Positions 16,425 through 24,183 of a DNA stretch of 57,469 nt are shown here, piece after piece. Source of the DNA: Thermoproteota archaeon (GTDB lineage Archaea; Thermoproteota; Thermoprotei_A; Sulfolobales; Ignisphaeraceae); the NCBI GenBank assembly GCA_013154235.1, contig JAADCV010000002.1:1-57469 (forward strand). The letters run 5' to 3'. A program made the position numbers and the translations under genes. Position 1 is the first letter of the stretch; each line of letters opens with the position of its first letter. The notes under the pieces are model-generated. The model saw only the letters and a program-made list of their open reading frames with translations. It did no database searches and was not told the DNA's origin.

Positions 16425-16797
16425 TCCCCATCCTTATCGCTCCGAAGCTACTCCTGTCAGCGTAGTTAACAGTGTAGTACCTAGGCCTCAGTGCCTTGAC
16501 TATGTAGTCGAACGCTGCCCACGGATCGCTGTTCTCCCCGCACGTATAGACGTCTACCGTTGCGTAGCGGTACTCAACCCATGTATGAACAGCTATGTGG
16601 CTCTCGAGCACTAGCGCGATCACTGAAACCCCTCCCTTCCTACCCCCAAAGCTCCAGCTCTTGACGTCGTAGAGAGTCATGTTGGCTATCCTAGCAGCCT
16701 CGACAACAACCTCCCTAAGCTTCTCCTCGCTACCAGCTAGCACGGTATCCACATCGTATAGGTTTCCATATACGTGCTTACCCACGACCCTATCCAT
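16387..16797 (-). CDS. speD: S-adenosylmethionine decarboxylase family (AdoMetDC or ArgDC)
   Basis: The 136-residue proenzyme has the self-cleavage site in [12 protein letters not shown], where the Ser of ESH becomes the pyruvoyl group, and the catalytic Cys in VDVYTCGE. It makes either decarboxylated SAM for polyamine synthesis or, if it is the crenarchaeal paralogue, agmatine from arginine. In Sulfolobus two such paralogues differ in substrate and are hard to tell apart by eye. The last codons coincide with a C/D-box RNA. A TATA box lies at 16851-16860. Confidence 0.85.
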   Translation of the reverse strand: MDRVVGKHVYGNLYDVDTVLAGSEEKLREVVVEAARIANMTLYDVKSWSFGGRKGGVSVIALVLESHIAVHTWVEYRYATVDVYTCGENSDPWAAFDYIVKALRPRYYTVNYADRSSFGAIRMGSSDDGKGAEPRQ

Positions 16798-16848
16798 TAC
16801 TCCCAGCTCCCATACCCCACATCTACAGTCGTGTTAAGGGGGTCGAGA

Positions 16849-16861
16849 AGCTCTTATAAAC
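16849..16861 (-). promoter_or_regulatory. TATA-box promoter of the decarboxylase gene
   Basis: On the minus strand the sequence reads GTTTATAAGAGC at about 16850-16860, a strong archaeal TATA element, with a second AT-rich candidate (TTTTATGCGC) just upstream. Transcription would begin near 16828, about 30 bases before the ATG at 16797. Confidence 0.5.
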
Positions 16862-16929
16862 CCTTCGCGCATAAAACCACTGAGAGAATTGAAGGCGGGT
16901 ATAAAACCCTCCTAGCTTATACGTAGGGC

Positions 16930-17379
16930 TTATACGTAGGCACCTATAGACCCCCTAAGCACCTCCTCGAGAGCCCTGGACCTCGAAGCCATGAACCTTG
17001 CTAGCCTCCTAGCCCTCTCCACAGCACCAACACTACTGCAGCTCCTACCAGCCGATACGCATAGAGCTGCAGCAGCTCTAGCAACAGCGTAAGCAAGCTC
17101 GAAGCTAGCTATCTCGCTACGCTCGATTTCAGCAACAACATCGTCTAGCATAGATGCTAGCTCCTCAACAACCCTCCTAGGAGCAGCCATAGGCACAACG
17201 TCGCTAACCCTAACATCCGAGCCCCTAAGCCACATCACAGCGATCTCCTCGATAGCCCTACCAATGTCTATAGCCCTCCTAGGAGGCTCGACAAACACGT
17301 AGGAGTTGCTAGGTATCGACCCTATAGCCCTCCTAACAATCGAGTTGAGCACCGTGAACACATCGGGCAAGCGCACCAC
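16930..17379 (-). CDS. Hypothetical helical protein
   Basis: I do not recognise this 149-residue protein. It looks entirely alpha-helical and soluble, rich in Ala, Arg and Val, with helices such as VEELASMLDDVVAEIER and AVARAAAALCVSAGRSC. Two cysteines lie close together near residue 110. It is a single-gene unit between the decarboxylase promoter and a possible C/D-box RNA that sits just upstream of its start on the same strand. Codon use matches the neighbours, so it is probably native. Confidence 0.6.
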   Translation of the reverse strand: MVRLPDVFTVLNSIVRRAIGSIPSNSYVFVEPPRRAIDIGRAIEEIAVMWLRGSDVRVSDVVPMAAPRRVVEELASMLDDVVAEIERSEIASFELAYAVARAAAALCVSAGRSCSSVGAVERARRLARFMASRSRALEEVLRGSIGAYV

Positions 17380-17388
17380 CCCCGATGC

Positions 17389-17447
17389 TCGTCAGTGAAG
17401 GGGAGTGACTCCTCATCGCATCGGGACACCGTGAAGCTCATCACCTA
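17389..17447 (-). ncRNA. Possible C/D-box sRNA with degenerate inner boxes
   Basis: Minus strand: perfect C GTGATGA (17444-17438), 13-nt stretch GCTTCACGGTGTC, a D'-like CCGA, 4-nt spacer, a C'-like ATGAGGA, 14 nt, then perfect D CTGA (17395-17392). Degenerate D'/C' boxes are common in real sRNAs, but two imperfect boxes and a 14-nt guide make this weaker than the others. It ends about 12 bases upstream of the hypothetical gene starting at 17379. Confidence 0.4.
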
Positions 17448-17536
17448 AGCTGAGTAGAGCTGTAGAGAGGGTATAAACCATTTGCTAGCTCGGAAGCACA
17501 GTAGCGAGCCCATCCCCCATCGCAGCGCGCTTCAAG

Positions 17537-17881
17537 CTAGATGCATTCTCTCTCGCTACGCATAGAGATGATGGGGTAAGCCTCTACAAGCCTAAGCCTC
17601 TTAGCTATGGGGCCAGGAGCTAAGCCCAGCAAACAGACATCGCCTTCTCCAAACACTACTGGGTCACCCTAGCTCGATACCAACTTCACCCAAGGCTTCT
17701 CAACATTCTTTCCATCCGCTAACCGAAGCTTTATCCATCTAGTCGGCTTAACCCCAAGCTCTTCCAGCATGTTCGACGTCAAGAGAGTGTACATAGCTCC
17801 AGTATCAATCAATAGCTCAACCTCTATAGACTTACTTAGGTCATCAGGGCTCCGCACCTCGGCACTAACCTTAGAATAGCC
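17537..17881 (-). pseudogene. Broken retropepsin-like (clan AA) aspartic protease gene
   Basis: The middle piece (17669-17857) encodes VELLIDTGAMYTLLTSNMLEELG, the catalytic Asp-Thr-Gly and following helix of a small archaeal retropepsin-like protease. The recognisable sequence extends upstream of the ORF start (GYSKVSAEV) to an in-frame stop with no normal start codon. Downstream it ends early at LVSS and resumes in another frame as DPVVFGEGDVCLLGLAPG, the expected C-terminal strand, ending at 17537. A lost start, a premature stop and a frameshift together mark a decayed gene. Confidence 0.65.
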
Positions 17882-17971
17882 TCACGAGTTTCACTCGCCT
17901 AAGCGAAAGCCTTAGCCGCTAGGTCACTCTGCAGTACTGCTAAGGAGTATCAAGAAGTTGAGCATCTATAG

Positions 17972-18103
17972 CTAGGTCATGGTATTCGTGGCTGCGGAGC
18001 GCGAACACCCTCCGAGGATCTTCTTAACCTCTAGCTCCGAGGCGCTGCGACGCTCTTGGACGTAGCGTTCGGCTGTCTCTCCATGCGCTTTCCGGAAGTG
18101 TGT
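17972..18103 (-). other. Open stretch without a start codon, probable gene remnant
   Basis: In the 305-base gap 17881-18185 the only protein-like signal is a minus-strand open frame of about 43 codons (FRKAHGETAERYVQERR, then SASELEVKKILGG) bounded by stops with no ATG, GTG or TTG at its head. The charged helical composition recalls small DNA-binding antitoxins. It precedes the broken protease gene on the same strand, so both may be remains of one old unit. Confidence 0.3.
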
Positions 18104-18185
18104 TTACGTGCCTTCGCGAGGTGCGTAGTGCTAAGGGTAAGAGCCTTATTGCCTTGCTTACACGGGTGGTCTTGGGCGATGAGAT

Positions 18186-18872
18186 TTGGATACCTCTAGG
18201 GACTTTCGCATACTGGTTGCTGAGGATGCTGTTTCTAGGTTGGAGAAGAGGGTGAGGGTCTGGAGCCTTCCTTACCCTATAAACAAGGGGCGGGCTATGG
18301 AGCTCGTTAAGAGGGCTAGGTCTAGGGTTATGGAGATCAAGTACAGCTTTCTGCCTCTTGATATGCTTCTGCAGAGCGATGCCCTTAGGGATCTAGAGGC
18401 TGTTGCTAGCGAGTTGGCGAAGCTCTTGCTGCCCCCCAAAGGCGTTAGGATCGAATCGATTGCTCATAGGCTAGCTGTTGCCGAGATTAGGTACTGCCTA
18501 TGGGTGCTGATGGGTCTTCGAGGTAGGCTTGGGCTAGGTGAGGAGAATCGCGCTGAGTACGCTCTAGACGTTATAGCTATGGAGGTTGGTAGCGTTGAGA
18601 AGCATCCTAGAGCTGAGAGGCTTTGGGTTCTTAGGGTGGGTACGGAGAGGTTTGGGCTAACCGTTGTTACCAACGTTAGCAGTGTGAAGCGTGGCGAGGT
18701 TAGGGGTTTCGCCATAGCGCCACCGACAGAGTTCTTCGGGGTGGTTAGCGAGGGTATGCTGTGCACCGAGCCCCTGCCTAAGGAGCTCAAGGGTAGGAGG
18801 GTTCCCCTAGACTCCATTCATCATAGAGCCGAGCTTATCAACCTCGTGAACTCCATCGTTGGAAGGAGGTAG
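18186..18872 (+). CDS. Protein with C-terminal tRNA-binding OB-fold domain
   Basis: The 228-residue protein has an N-terminal helical part of about 125 residues and a C-terminal domain resembling the OB-fold of CsaA, the MetRS C-terminus and EMAP-II: VGSVEKHPRAERLWVLRVG, TVVTNVSSVKRGEVRGFAIAPP, VVSEGMLC. Such domains bind the tRNA elbow in trans. The N-terminal part is not recognised and could dock on a synthetase. The TTG start is the first in this frame. It lies 8 bases ahead of the GNAT gene, so the two are likely co-transcribed. Confidence 0.75.
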   Translation: MDTSRDFRILVAEDAVSRLEKRVRVWSLPYPINKGRAMELVKRARSRVMEIKYSFLPLDMLLQSDALRDLEAVASELAKLLLPPKGVRIESIAHRLAVAEIRYCLWVLMGLRGRLGLGEENRAEYALDVIAMEVGSVEKHPRAERLWVLRVGTERFGLTVVTNVSSVKRGEVRGFAIAPPTEFFGVVSEGMLCTEPLPKELKGRRVPLDSIHHRAELINLVNSIVGRR

Positions 18873-18880
18873 CTGTAGCC

Positions 18881-19780
18881 ATGCTGCGCATCGTCGAGGG
18901 GTATGATGGTAGCGACCCTAGTGTCAACGAGGAGATAGCTAGGCTTGTCAACAGGTATAGGAGGGCTGTTAACCCAGCTCTCTACGGTGAAGAGGATCCG
19001 TCTAGGGTTAGCGAATGGTTCGACGAGGACTCCCTTGCCTGCCTAGCCTACTTAGGTTCGCAGCTTGTTGGAATAGCGTTCCTGCGCGAGGCAGCTATGT
19101 ACACGCACCTCTGGCTAGCTGTAGACCCTAGCTATGAGCCGAGCTACGTAGCTAGCGAGGTGGTTGAGTGGGGAGCTAGGGAGAAGGTGAGGAGAGGGTT
19201 TAGGAAGCCTCTACGCGTATCAGCTGGCTATGAGAGCAGCCACGTTGCTAGAGCCGTTAGGGATGCGCTGTGCAGCTACGCTGTTAGGTACGACACGACG
19301 CTGATGAGGCTGACTAGAGCTCCTCCAAGTATCGAGAGGCCCGAGGGGTACTCGTTTAGGATTGCTAGCCCTAGCGATGCTGAGCAGCTATCGAGGGTCT
19401 ACAACGATGCGTTCTCTAGGTACCCGTGGTTTAGGCCTAGCAACCCATCGAGGTTCGAGGAGGGGCTTAGGCGCGAGGGGTCTCTATGCCTAGTTGCGGA
19501 GAGAGGTGGCGAGGTCGCGGCGTTCTGCCTCAGCCGAGTGTATAGGGCTCTAGATGGCGAGCTCAGTGGATACGTGGCGCTGCTAGCGGTATCGTCTAGC
19601 CACCGCGGTAGAGGGCTCGGGCGATACCTGCTGAAGCTATCTGTAGAGGAGATGGTTTCAAGGGGTGTCGATATTCGCAGGGTGTTTCTGGATAGCGTTG
19701 AGGGGTTGGAGGGGTACTATAGGGCTATGGGGTTCGTGGACGTCGATAGGTACGTGACCTTCCTACTCCCCTACCCATAG
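18881..19780 (+). CDS. GNAT-family N-acetyltransferase, two-domain
   Basis: The 299-residue protein has a clear GNAT fold in its second half: VALLAVSSSHRGRGLGRYLLK holds the acetyl-CoA-binding R-G-x-G-x-G/A motif, followed by VFLDSVEGLEGYYRAMGFV. The first half (to about 145) looks like a diverged second GNAT domain (YLGSQLVGIAFLRE, LWLAVDPSYEPSYVASEVVE) without the intact CoA loop. Such double-GNAT proteins usually have one active site. The acceptor could be a protein N-terminus, an amine or a small molecule. The upstream partner has a tRNA-binding domain. Confidence 0.82.
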   Translation: MLRIVEGYDGSDPSVNEEIARLVNRYRRAVNPALYGEEDPSRVSEWFDEDSLACLAYLGSQLVGIAFLREAAMYTHLWLAVDPSYEPSYVASEVVEWGAREKVRRGFRKPLRVSAGYESSHVARAVRDALCSYAVRYDTTLMRLTRAPPSIERPEGYSFRIASPSDAEQLSRVYNDAFSRYPWFRPSNPSRFEEGLRREGSLCLVAERGGEVAAFCLSRVYRALDGELSGYVALLAVSSSHRGRGLGRYLLKLSVEEMVSRGVDIRRVFLDSVEGLEGYYRAMGFVDVDRYVTFLLPYP

Positions 19781-19850
19781 ATAGTTTCGCCCGGGTGCGT
19801 CCTTATCAACTAGGCAAGGACCCGAAGCTATCGGTAGCGGACTGGTAGCT

Positions 19851-21497
19851 TTGAGGAGGGTAGTGTTCAGGATCAGCGAGTGGATAGATAGGGACGACTT
19901 CGCTAAGCTCATGAGGTTCTGCAGGTACCTAGGGAGAGACGGTAGCGCTAGCGTCTTCGAGGTGGATCTCAATAGGCTAGCTGCATCCATTAGGGAGGGG
20001 GAGCTGAGGCCCGAGGAAGTGCTTGATCTCGTCGAGGGGTACGAGGCTGAGTTCGAGGAGGGTAGCCTCGAGGATCTGGAGAGGCTTGTTGAGGAGTACA
20101 TGCCTAGGGTCGTGGTTAGGAGGCTGGGCAAGGAAATCATCTTCGAGCCTAGGGCATACCTAGGGGATGCTGTTAGAGATCTTCGCGAGGCTGGGATCCT
20201 TAGATACGATAGGGATAGGAGAGTGTTCGTGCTCGTCAAACCCATGTACCTCTTCGAGGCCATGAATAGGCTGAGGGCTAGGGGGATACGGGTCGTCGAC
20301 GAGACTGGGATCAAGCCTAGGCAGGAGCTTCCCCTAAAGCTATCGTTTAGAGGCGAGCTAAGGCCTTACCAAGCAGAGGCTCTGGAGAAGTGGAGGGGGA
20401 ACGGGTATCGAGGCGTTGTCTCGCTACCGACGGGCTCGGGCAAGACCATCGTTGCTATAGCTGCCATAGCCGAGCTGAGCGTTAGAACCCTCATCGTTGC
20501 GTTCACTAAGGAGCAGATGTTTCAGTGGAGAGACAAGATACTGGAGTTCACCGACGCTCCGCCAAACATGGTGGGGCTGTTCTACGGTGAGGAGAAGAGG
20601 GTTGCGCCCATAACCGTAACTACGTACCAGTCGGCGTTTAGGTACATAGACCAGCTCTACCCCTACTACAGCTTCCTCATAGTGGACGAGGTCCATCACC
20701 TCCCGGCTGAGAAGTTTAGGTACATAGCTGAGCACAGCGTAGCCATATACCGCATGGGGCTCTCAGCCACGGTTGTTAGGGAGGACGGTAAGCACGTGGA
20801 GCTATTCCCGCTTATGGGAGGGCTAGTGTATCACAAGAGCGCTAGCGAGCTAGCTGAGGAGGGCTACCTAGCTAGGTACAAGCTGATAGTTATCAAGGTT
20901 GATCTAACGCCAGAGGAGAGAGCTAGGTATAGGAAGCTCTTAGACGAGTACCGGAAGCTTGCTAGGGGTAGAACCTTCGAGCAGCTCCTAGCTGCTGCAA
21001 GGCATGGAGATGCCGAGGCGATCAAGGCGATAAAGATAAGGACCGAGATCAGGCAGCTAGTGCACAACGCTAGGAGAAAGATCGAGATCGTGCAGAAGAT
21101 AGTGAGCGAGGAGCTCCAGAAGGGAAGCAAGATCCTCGTCTTCACCCAGTACGTCGACCAGGCTAAGAAGCTAGCTGAGATCCTAGCAGCTCCATACATA
21201 ACTGGGGAGCTCGACGAGACCACGAGGAAGGCTAGGCTGGAGGCCTTCAAGGCCTCGAAGAGCGGAGTCCTCGTTCTCACAACAGTTGGAGACGAAGGGA
21301 TAGACATCCCCGATGCTAACGTGGGGATCATAGTTGCAGGCACCGGCTCGAGGAGGCAGTACCTCCAGAGGCTAGGTAGGTTGCTTAGACCAGCTCCGGG
21401 TAAGGAGGCTAGGCTCTACGAGATAGTGGTTAAGAATACGTTCGAGGAGTTCGAGTCTAGGAAGAGGAGAAGCGTTCTAGCATCGCTAGGCATGTGA
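19851..21497 (+). CDS. xpb: XPB/Ssl2-type DNA helicase
   Basis: The 548-residue SF2 helicase has, in order, an N-terminal damage-recognition-like region (about 1-170), motif I LPTGSGKTIVA, motif II (VDEVHH), motif III with the adjacent RED triplet (GLSATVVREDGKH), and motif VI (RRQYLQRLGRLLRP). DEVHH and the RED element are typical of archaeal XPB. It acts in repair and possibly transcription-bubble opening. In many archaea it pairs with the nuclease Bax1, which is not adjacent here. The TTG start at 19851 gives MRRVVFRISEW. Its stop codon lies inside the C box of a guide RNA. Confidence 0.92.
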   Translation: MRRVVFRISEWIDRDDFAKLMRFCRYLGRDGSASVFEVDLNRLAASIREGELRPEEVLDLVEGYEAEFEEGSLEDLERLVEEYMPRVVVRRLGKEIIFEPRAYLGDAVRDLREAGILRYDRDRRVFVLVKPMYLFEAMNRLRARGIRVVDETGIKPRQELPLKLSFRGELRPYQAEALEKWRGNGYRGVVSLPTGSGKTIVAIAAIAELSVRTLIVAFTKEQMFQWRDKILEFTDAPPNMVGLFYGEEKRVAPITVTTYQSAFRYIDQLYPYYSFLIVDEVHHLPAEKFRYIAEHSVAIYRMGLSATVVREDGKHVELFPLMGGLVYHKSASELAEEGYLARYKLIVIKVDLTPEERARYRKLLDEYRKLARGRTFEQLLAAARHGDAEAIKAIKIRTEIRQLVHNARRKIEIVQKIVSEELQKGSKILVFTQYVDQAKKLAEILAAPYITGELDETTRKARLEAFKASKSGVLVLTTVGDEGIDIPDANVGIIVAGTGSRRQYLQRLGRLLRPAPGKEARLYEIVVKNTFEEFESRKRRSVLASLGM

Positions 21498-21548
21498 TGA
21501 GGCGCTTTAGGACTGAGGAGTGATGATAATCGGCCTCTGCTGATCTAT
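21490..21548 (+). ncRNA. C/D-box guide sRNA overlapping the helicase stop codon
   Basis: C GTGATGA (21494-21500, containing the helicase TGA), 12-nt guide GGCGCTTTAGGA, D' CTGA (21513-21516), spacer, C' GTGATGA (21520-21526), 13-nt guide TAATCGGCCTCTG, D CTGA (21540-21543). Every box is perfect. The D' guide is complementary to CCTAAAGCGCC, which I recall from archaeal 16S rRNA near E. coli position 570 (GGCCTAAAGCGCCCG). That makes 16S the likely target. It runs tail to tail into another sRNA on the minus strand. Confidence 0.92.
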
Positions 21549-21602
21549 CAGCAATTGGTCGGCTCATCACTTCCTCAGCCTCGAAGAACTTCATCACCAG
21601 CC
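21543..21602 (-). ncRNA. C/D-box guide sRNA, convergent with the previous one
   Basis: Minus strand: C GTGATGA (21597-21591), 12-nt guide AGTTCTTCGAGG, D' CTGA (21578-21575), 4-nt spacer, C' GTGATGA (21570-21564), 12-nt guide GCCGACCAATTG, D CTGA (21551-21548). All boxes are perfect and spacing is canonical. It lies about 30 bases beyond the stop of the radical-SAM gene on the same strand, so it may be processed from that message. Its D box is only 4 bases from the D box of the opposing sRNA. Confidence 0.92.
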
Positions 21603-21626
21603 CTCGCCTACCCCAAGTCTTCCGCT

Positions 21627-22769
21627 CTACCTACTTATATCCCTCCAGAGGAGCCCTAGCGAGTCCGCGTAGCTGTACGCCTCCTCGAGCTCTCTAGGCC
21701 TAGGCCTTCGAGCGATGTCCCTGTAGCTATAGGCTCTGTGCTCCGGTCTGTACTGATCCATTATGTTCACTAGGACTCTATCCCTAGGCAGGTTATCGGC
21801 TATCATCTTGAGCACGGGCTTGGTGCAGCACTCTACGTGGTTAGGCAGCACGAGGTGCCTAATGATCATGTCCCCCCACTCGGTAGCTACCCTAAGGTTT
21901 CGAACCACGGTCTCTACGTATCTATCGACTCCGGATAGCCTCTTGGCGCACTCGTCGTTTCCGTACTTGAAGTCTGGGAGCCAGATATCCATCACGTGAA
22001 TCAGCAGCTCCATGGTCTCCGGAGTCATGTAGAAGTTGCTGTTCCACAGCTGCGCTATGTTCACGTCTAGGTACTCGAGGCTCTCGAGTACGGTGTGGGT
22101 ATTAGGTATGGGGTCTCCGCCAACGTGATTAATGTTCCTAGCTCCCCTAGAGGCGAGCTCCTTCTGTATAAGCGCTAGCCTCCTAGCATCAACCACAGCC
22201 CCTTCCCGGGGACTAACCTGCGAGATGTCCCAGTTCTGGCAGTAGACGCAAGCGAAGTTGCACCCACCGTAGAAAATGGTTCCGCTGGGAACGAGTGGAG
22301 CTTCCTCGCCTAGGTGTAGGAACCAGCTATGCACGTAGGTCCTTCCATCCACTCTGCAAGCCCCTATCGCTCCCGAAGCCCTATCAACGCCGCACCTACG
22401 CTCGCAGAAGCAGCACCTCCTAATTATCCTACGCGCTATCTCAGCCTTTAGAGTCACGAAGCTTGGGCTTGCAGACCCGTACCTCTGGACGAACTCGCTG
22501 TACCTAGTCCCCTCCTCCCTAACCTCCCTCCACCTAGACTCGAACTCGCGAGCTAGAGCTCTGTGAAGATCCCAGAGCTCCTCTAGCGAAGCCCTAGAGA
22601 TGTCCGCCTCTACAGGTATGCTCCTAGCGATCACGAACTTCGCTGGGTAGCCCTCGAGAAGAACACTGTAGTACCACCTTAGCGCGCTCCTAAACGTCTC
22701 GTTGTGAATAGCCTCGACTGCATCCGGCCTAACCAAGTGCCAGTACCTCTCCCGATCCCACCAAGCCAC
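21627..22769 (-). CDS. Radical SAM protein of the PFL-activase-like group
   Basis: The 380-residue protein has the SAM cluster motif in GGCNFACVYCQNWDISQ (C-x3-C-x2-C) near residue 175, preceded by a four-Cys region (CCFCERRCGVDR...GAC) that may bind zinc or another cluster. CNxxCxxCQNxxIS is typical of the archaeal pyruvate-formate-lyase-activating-enzyme-like family, related to AmmeMemoRadiSam proteins. The first 120 residues are an extra helical domain. Its substrate is unknown. It is a single gene convergent with the helicase, with two guide RNAs between. Confidence 0.8.
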   Translation of the reverse strand: MAWWDRERYWHLVRPDAVEAIHNETFRSALRWYYSVLLEGYPAKFVIARSIPVEADISRASLEELWDLHRALAREFESRWREVREEGTRYSEFVQRYGSASPSFVTLKAEIARRIIRRCCFCERRCGVDRASGAIGACRVDGRTYVHSWFLHLGEEAPLVPSGTIFYGGCNFACVYCQNWDISQVSPREGAVVDARRLALIQKELASRGARNINHVGGDPIPNTHTVLESLEYLDVNIAQLWNSNFYMTPETMELLIHVMDIWLPDFKYGNDECAKRLSGVDRYVETVVRNLRVATEWGDMIIRHLVLPNHVECCTKPVLKMIADNLPRDRVLVNIMDQYRPEHRAYSYRDIARRPRPRELEEAYSYADSLGLLWRDISR

Positions 22770-22878
22770 TCCCTAGCCCCTACACGGGGATTGTGGTAGG
22801 AGGGCTATAGGTGAGCATAGCCTTGGCATACACGGATATAGCTCTAGCAGCGCAAACCATCGATGCGGTGGAGCTCAG

Positions 22879-23814
22879 GTGATTGTTGCTGCGGGTAGGG
22901 TAAACATCGACACGGTTATCGAGCTAAGCACTAGCCTCGTTCTAGGAGGCAAGGCTCTCGCGAGGAGAGTTATTAGAGTGCTGGGAGGCTCCGGCCTCAA
23001 CGCCGCTATAGCCCTCAAGAGGGTAGTGCCGGGTGAGGAGGTTGCTCTGGTTGGGTGCGTTGGTAGCGACTGGGAGGGTAGGGAGGCTCTAGAGCTCCTT
23101 AGACGGGAGGGGGTCTCAACGATCTTCGTCTCGGTTCTCGAGGGCTCTACGGGTAGAGCCTTTGTTATAGTTGAGCCTAGCGGAGAGTCAACATCGATAA
23201 CGCTCCCCGGGGTTAACTACAGCTGCGTAGCTCCAGAAGCGCTTAGCGAGGTTAGGAGCTTATCGCTAGCTGTAGTCATGAATCCCCCTCCAGAGATCCT
23301 AAGGGCTATCATAGGCCTATGCACGAGGCTGGGAGCCCCGCTCTTCTGCGACTTCGGAACTGAGCTACCGAAGCTGCTACCCATAGTCGAGGAGGCTAGG
23401 TACCGAAACTGCGTCCTAGTTCCCACGCTCCACGAGATAGGGTCTATAGATAGGGGTCTCGAGCTATCGCGCAGGCTAGAAACACCGATAGTAGTCAAGG
23501 CTGGTGAGCGCGGGGCCATCGTAATCGACCCCGGGTCTAGGAGAATCTATAGAGTTCCTAGGCTCGACCCGAGAGCCCTTGGTCTAGAGCCTAGGTCTAG
23601 CTCGGGCTGCGGAGACGTCTTCACAGCTACTCTAGCAGCATACGCATCGATGGGGTACAGCTTGGTAGAAGCTGCAGCTAGGGCTATCGTCGCAGCGGCT
23701 ATCAAGGCCTCTAGGCTGGAGCCCTACGCTGCCCCCTACCGAGGCGAGCTCGAGGAGGCGTTCAACAGGGTCGGTAGAAGCATTTTGAGCAGGGTTTCCG
23801 TAGAGAGCCTATAG
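22879..23814 (+). CDS. PfkB-family (ribokinase-like) sugar or nucleoside kinase
   Basis: The 311-residue protein has the two PfkB signatures: GGSGLNAAIALKR near residue 35 and the C-terminal SSGCGDVFTATLAAY, where the Asp is the catalytic base. The usual GAGD is GCGD here. It would phosphorylate a sugar, sugar phosphate or nucleoside with ATP. The GTG at 22879 follows a short purine-rich stretch. No neighbour identifies the substrate. Confidence 0.85.
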   Translation: MIVAAGRVNIDTVIELSTSLVLGGKALARRVIRVLGGSGLNAAIALKRVVPGEEVALVGCVGSDWEGREALELLRREGVSTIFVSVLEGSTGRAFVIVEPSGESTSITLPGVNYSCVAPEALSEVRSLSLAVVMNPPPEILRAIIGLCTRLGAPLFCDFGTELPKLLPIVEEARYRNCVLVPTLHEIGSIDRGLELSRRLETPIVVKAGERGAIVIDPGSRRIYRVPRLDPRALGLEPRSSSGCGDVFTATLAAYASMGYSLVEAAARAIVAAAIKASRLEPYAAPYRGELEEAFNRVGRSILSRVSVESL

Positions 23815-24183
23815 GAACCGATGACTGCAGTCATGCCCCCTGACCAGTGATGAAGATCGGGGTAGAGGAGGTTAACCCTCTAGCTGCCTAGATACGACTC
23901 GCTCTACAACCGCTTCCACCTAGGTCTGCAGGCATCACTCTCGTTCTAGCCAAGAACAGCCAGCTCGCCTCCTCAATTCCTGGAAACCGTCTACGTACCT
24001 ACAACCCGTTTCTACCGAGTAGACCCGGGTCTCCTGCACGTAGCTAGCGCGAACGGTTTCTAGGCTTTCGCTGCTGCTCAGCAAGGTCTCGTGGCTAGGC
24101 TATGGGGTTGGGGGAGGGTTAGGGCGGACAAATCGGTATGAATAGTTATAGCTGAGTGCACCGAGTAGTGCTGTGGGGGCTCC
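23815..24183. other. Intergenic region with a 14-bp palindrome
   Basis: No gene is seen in this 369-base stretch. At 23821-23834 there is a perfect palindrome ATGACTGCAGTCAT just after the PfkB stop. Nearby CTGA and GTGATGA words (about 23840-23852) recall a C/D RNA, but the C box before them is poor and no D box follows. A TATA-like TAGTTATAG near 24146 could serve the AbrB-PhoU gene. Confidence 0.4.

Noticed and set aside
23817-23870. C/D-box sRNA after the PfkB gene
   Set aside because: C' and D'-like words exist, but the C box is poor and no D box follows at 11-14 nt.
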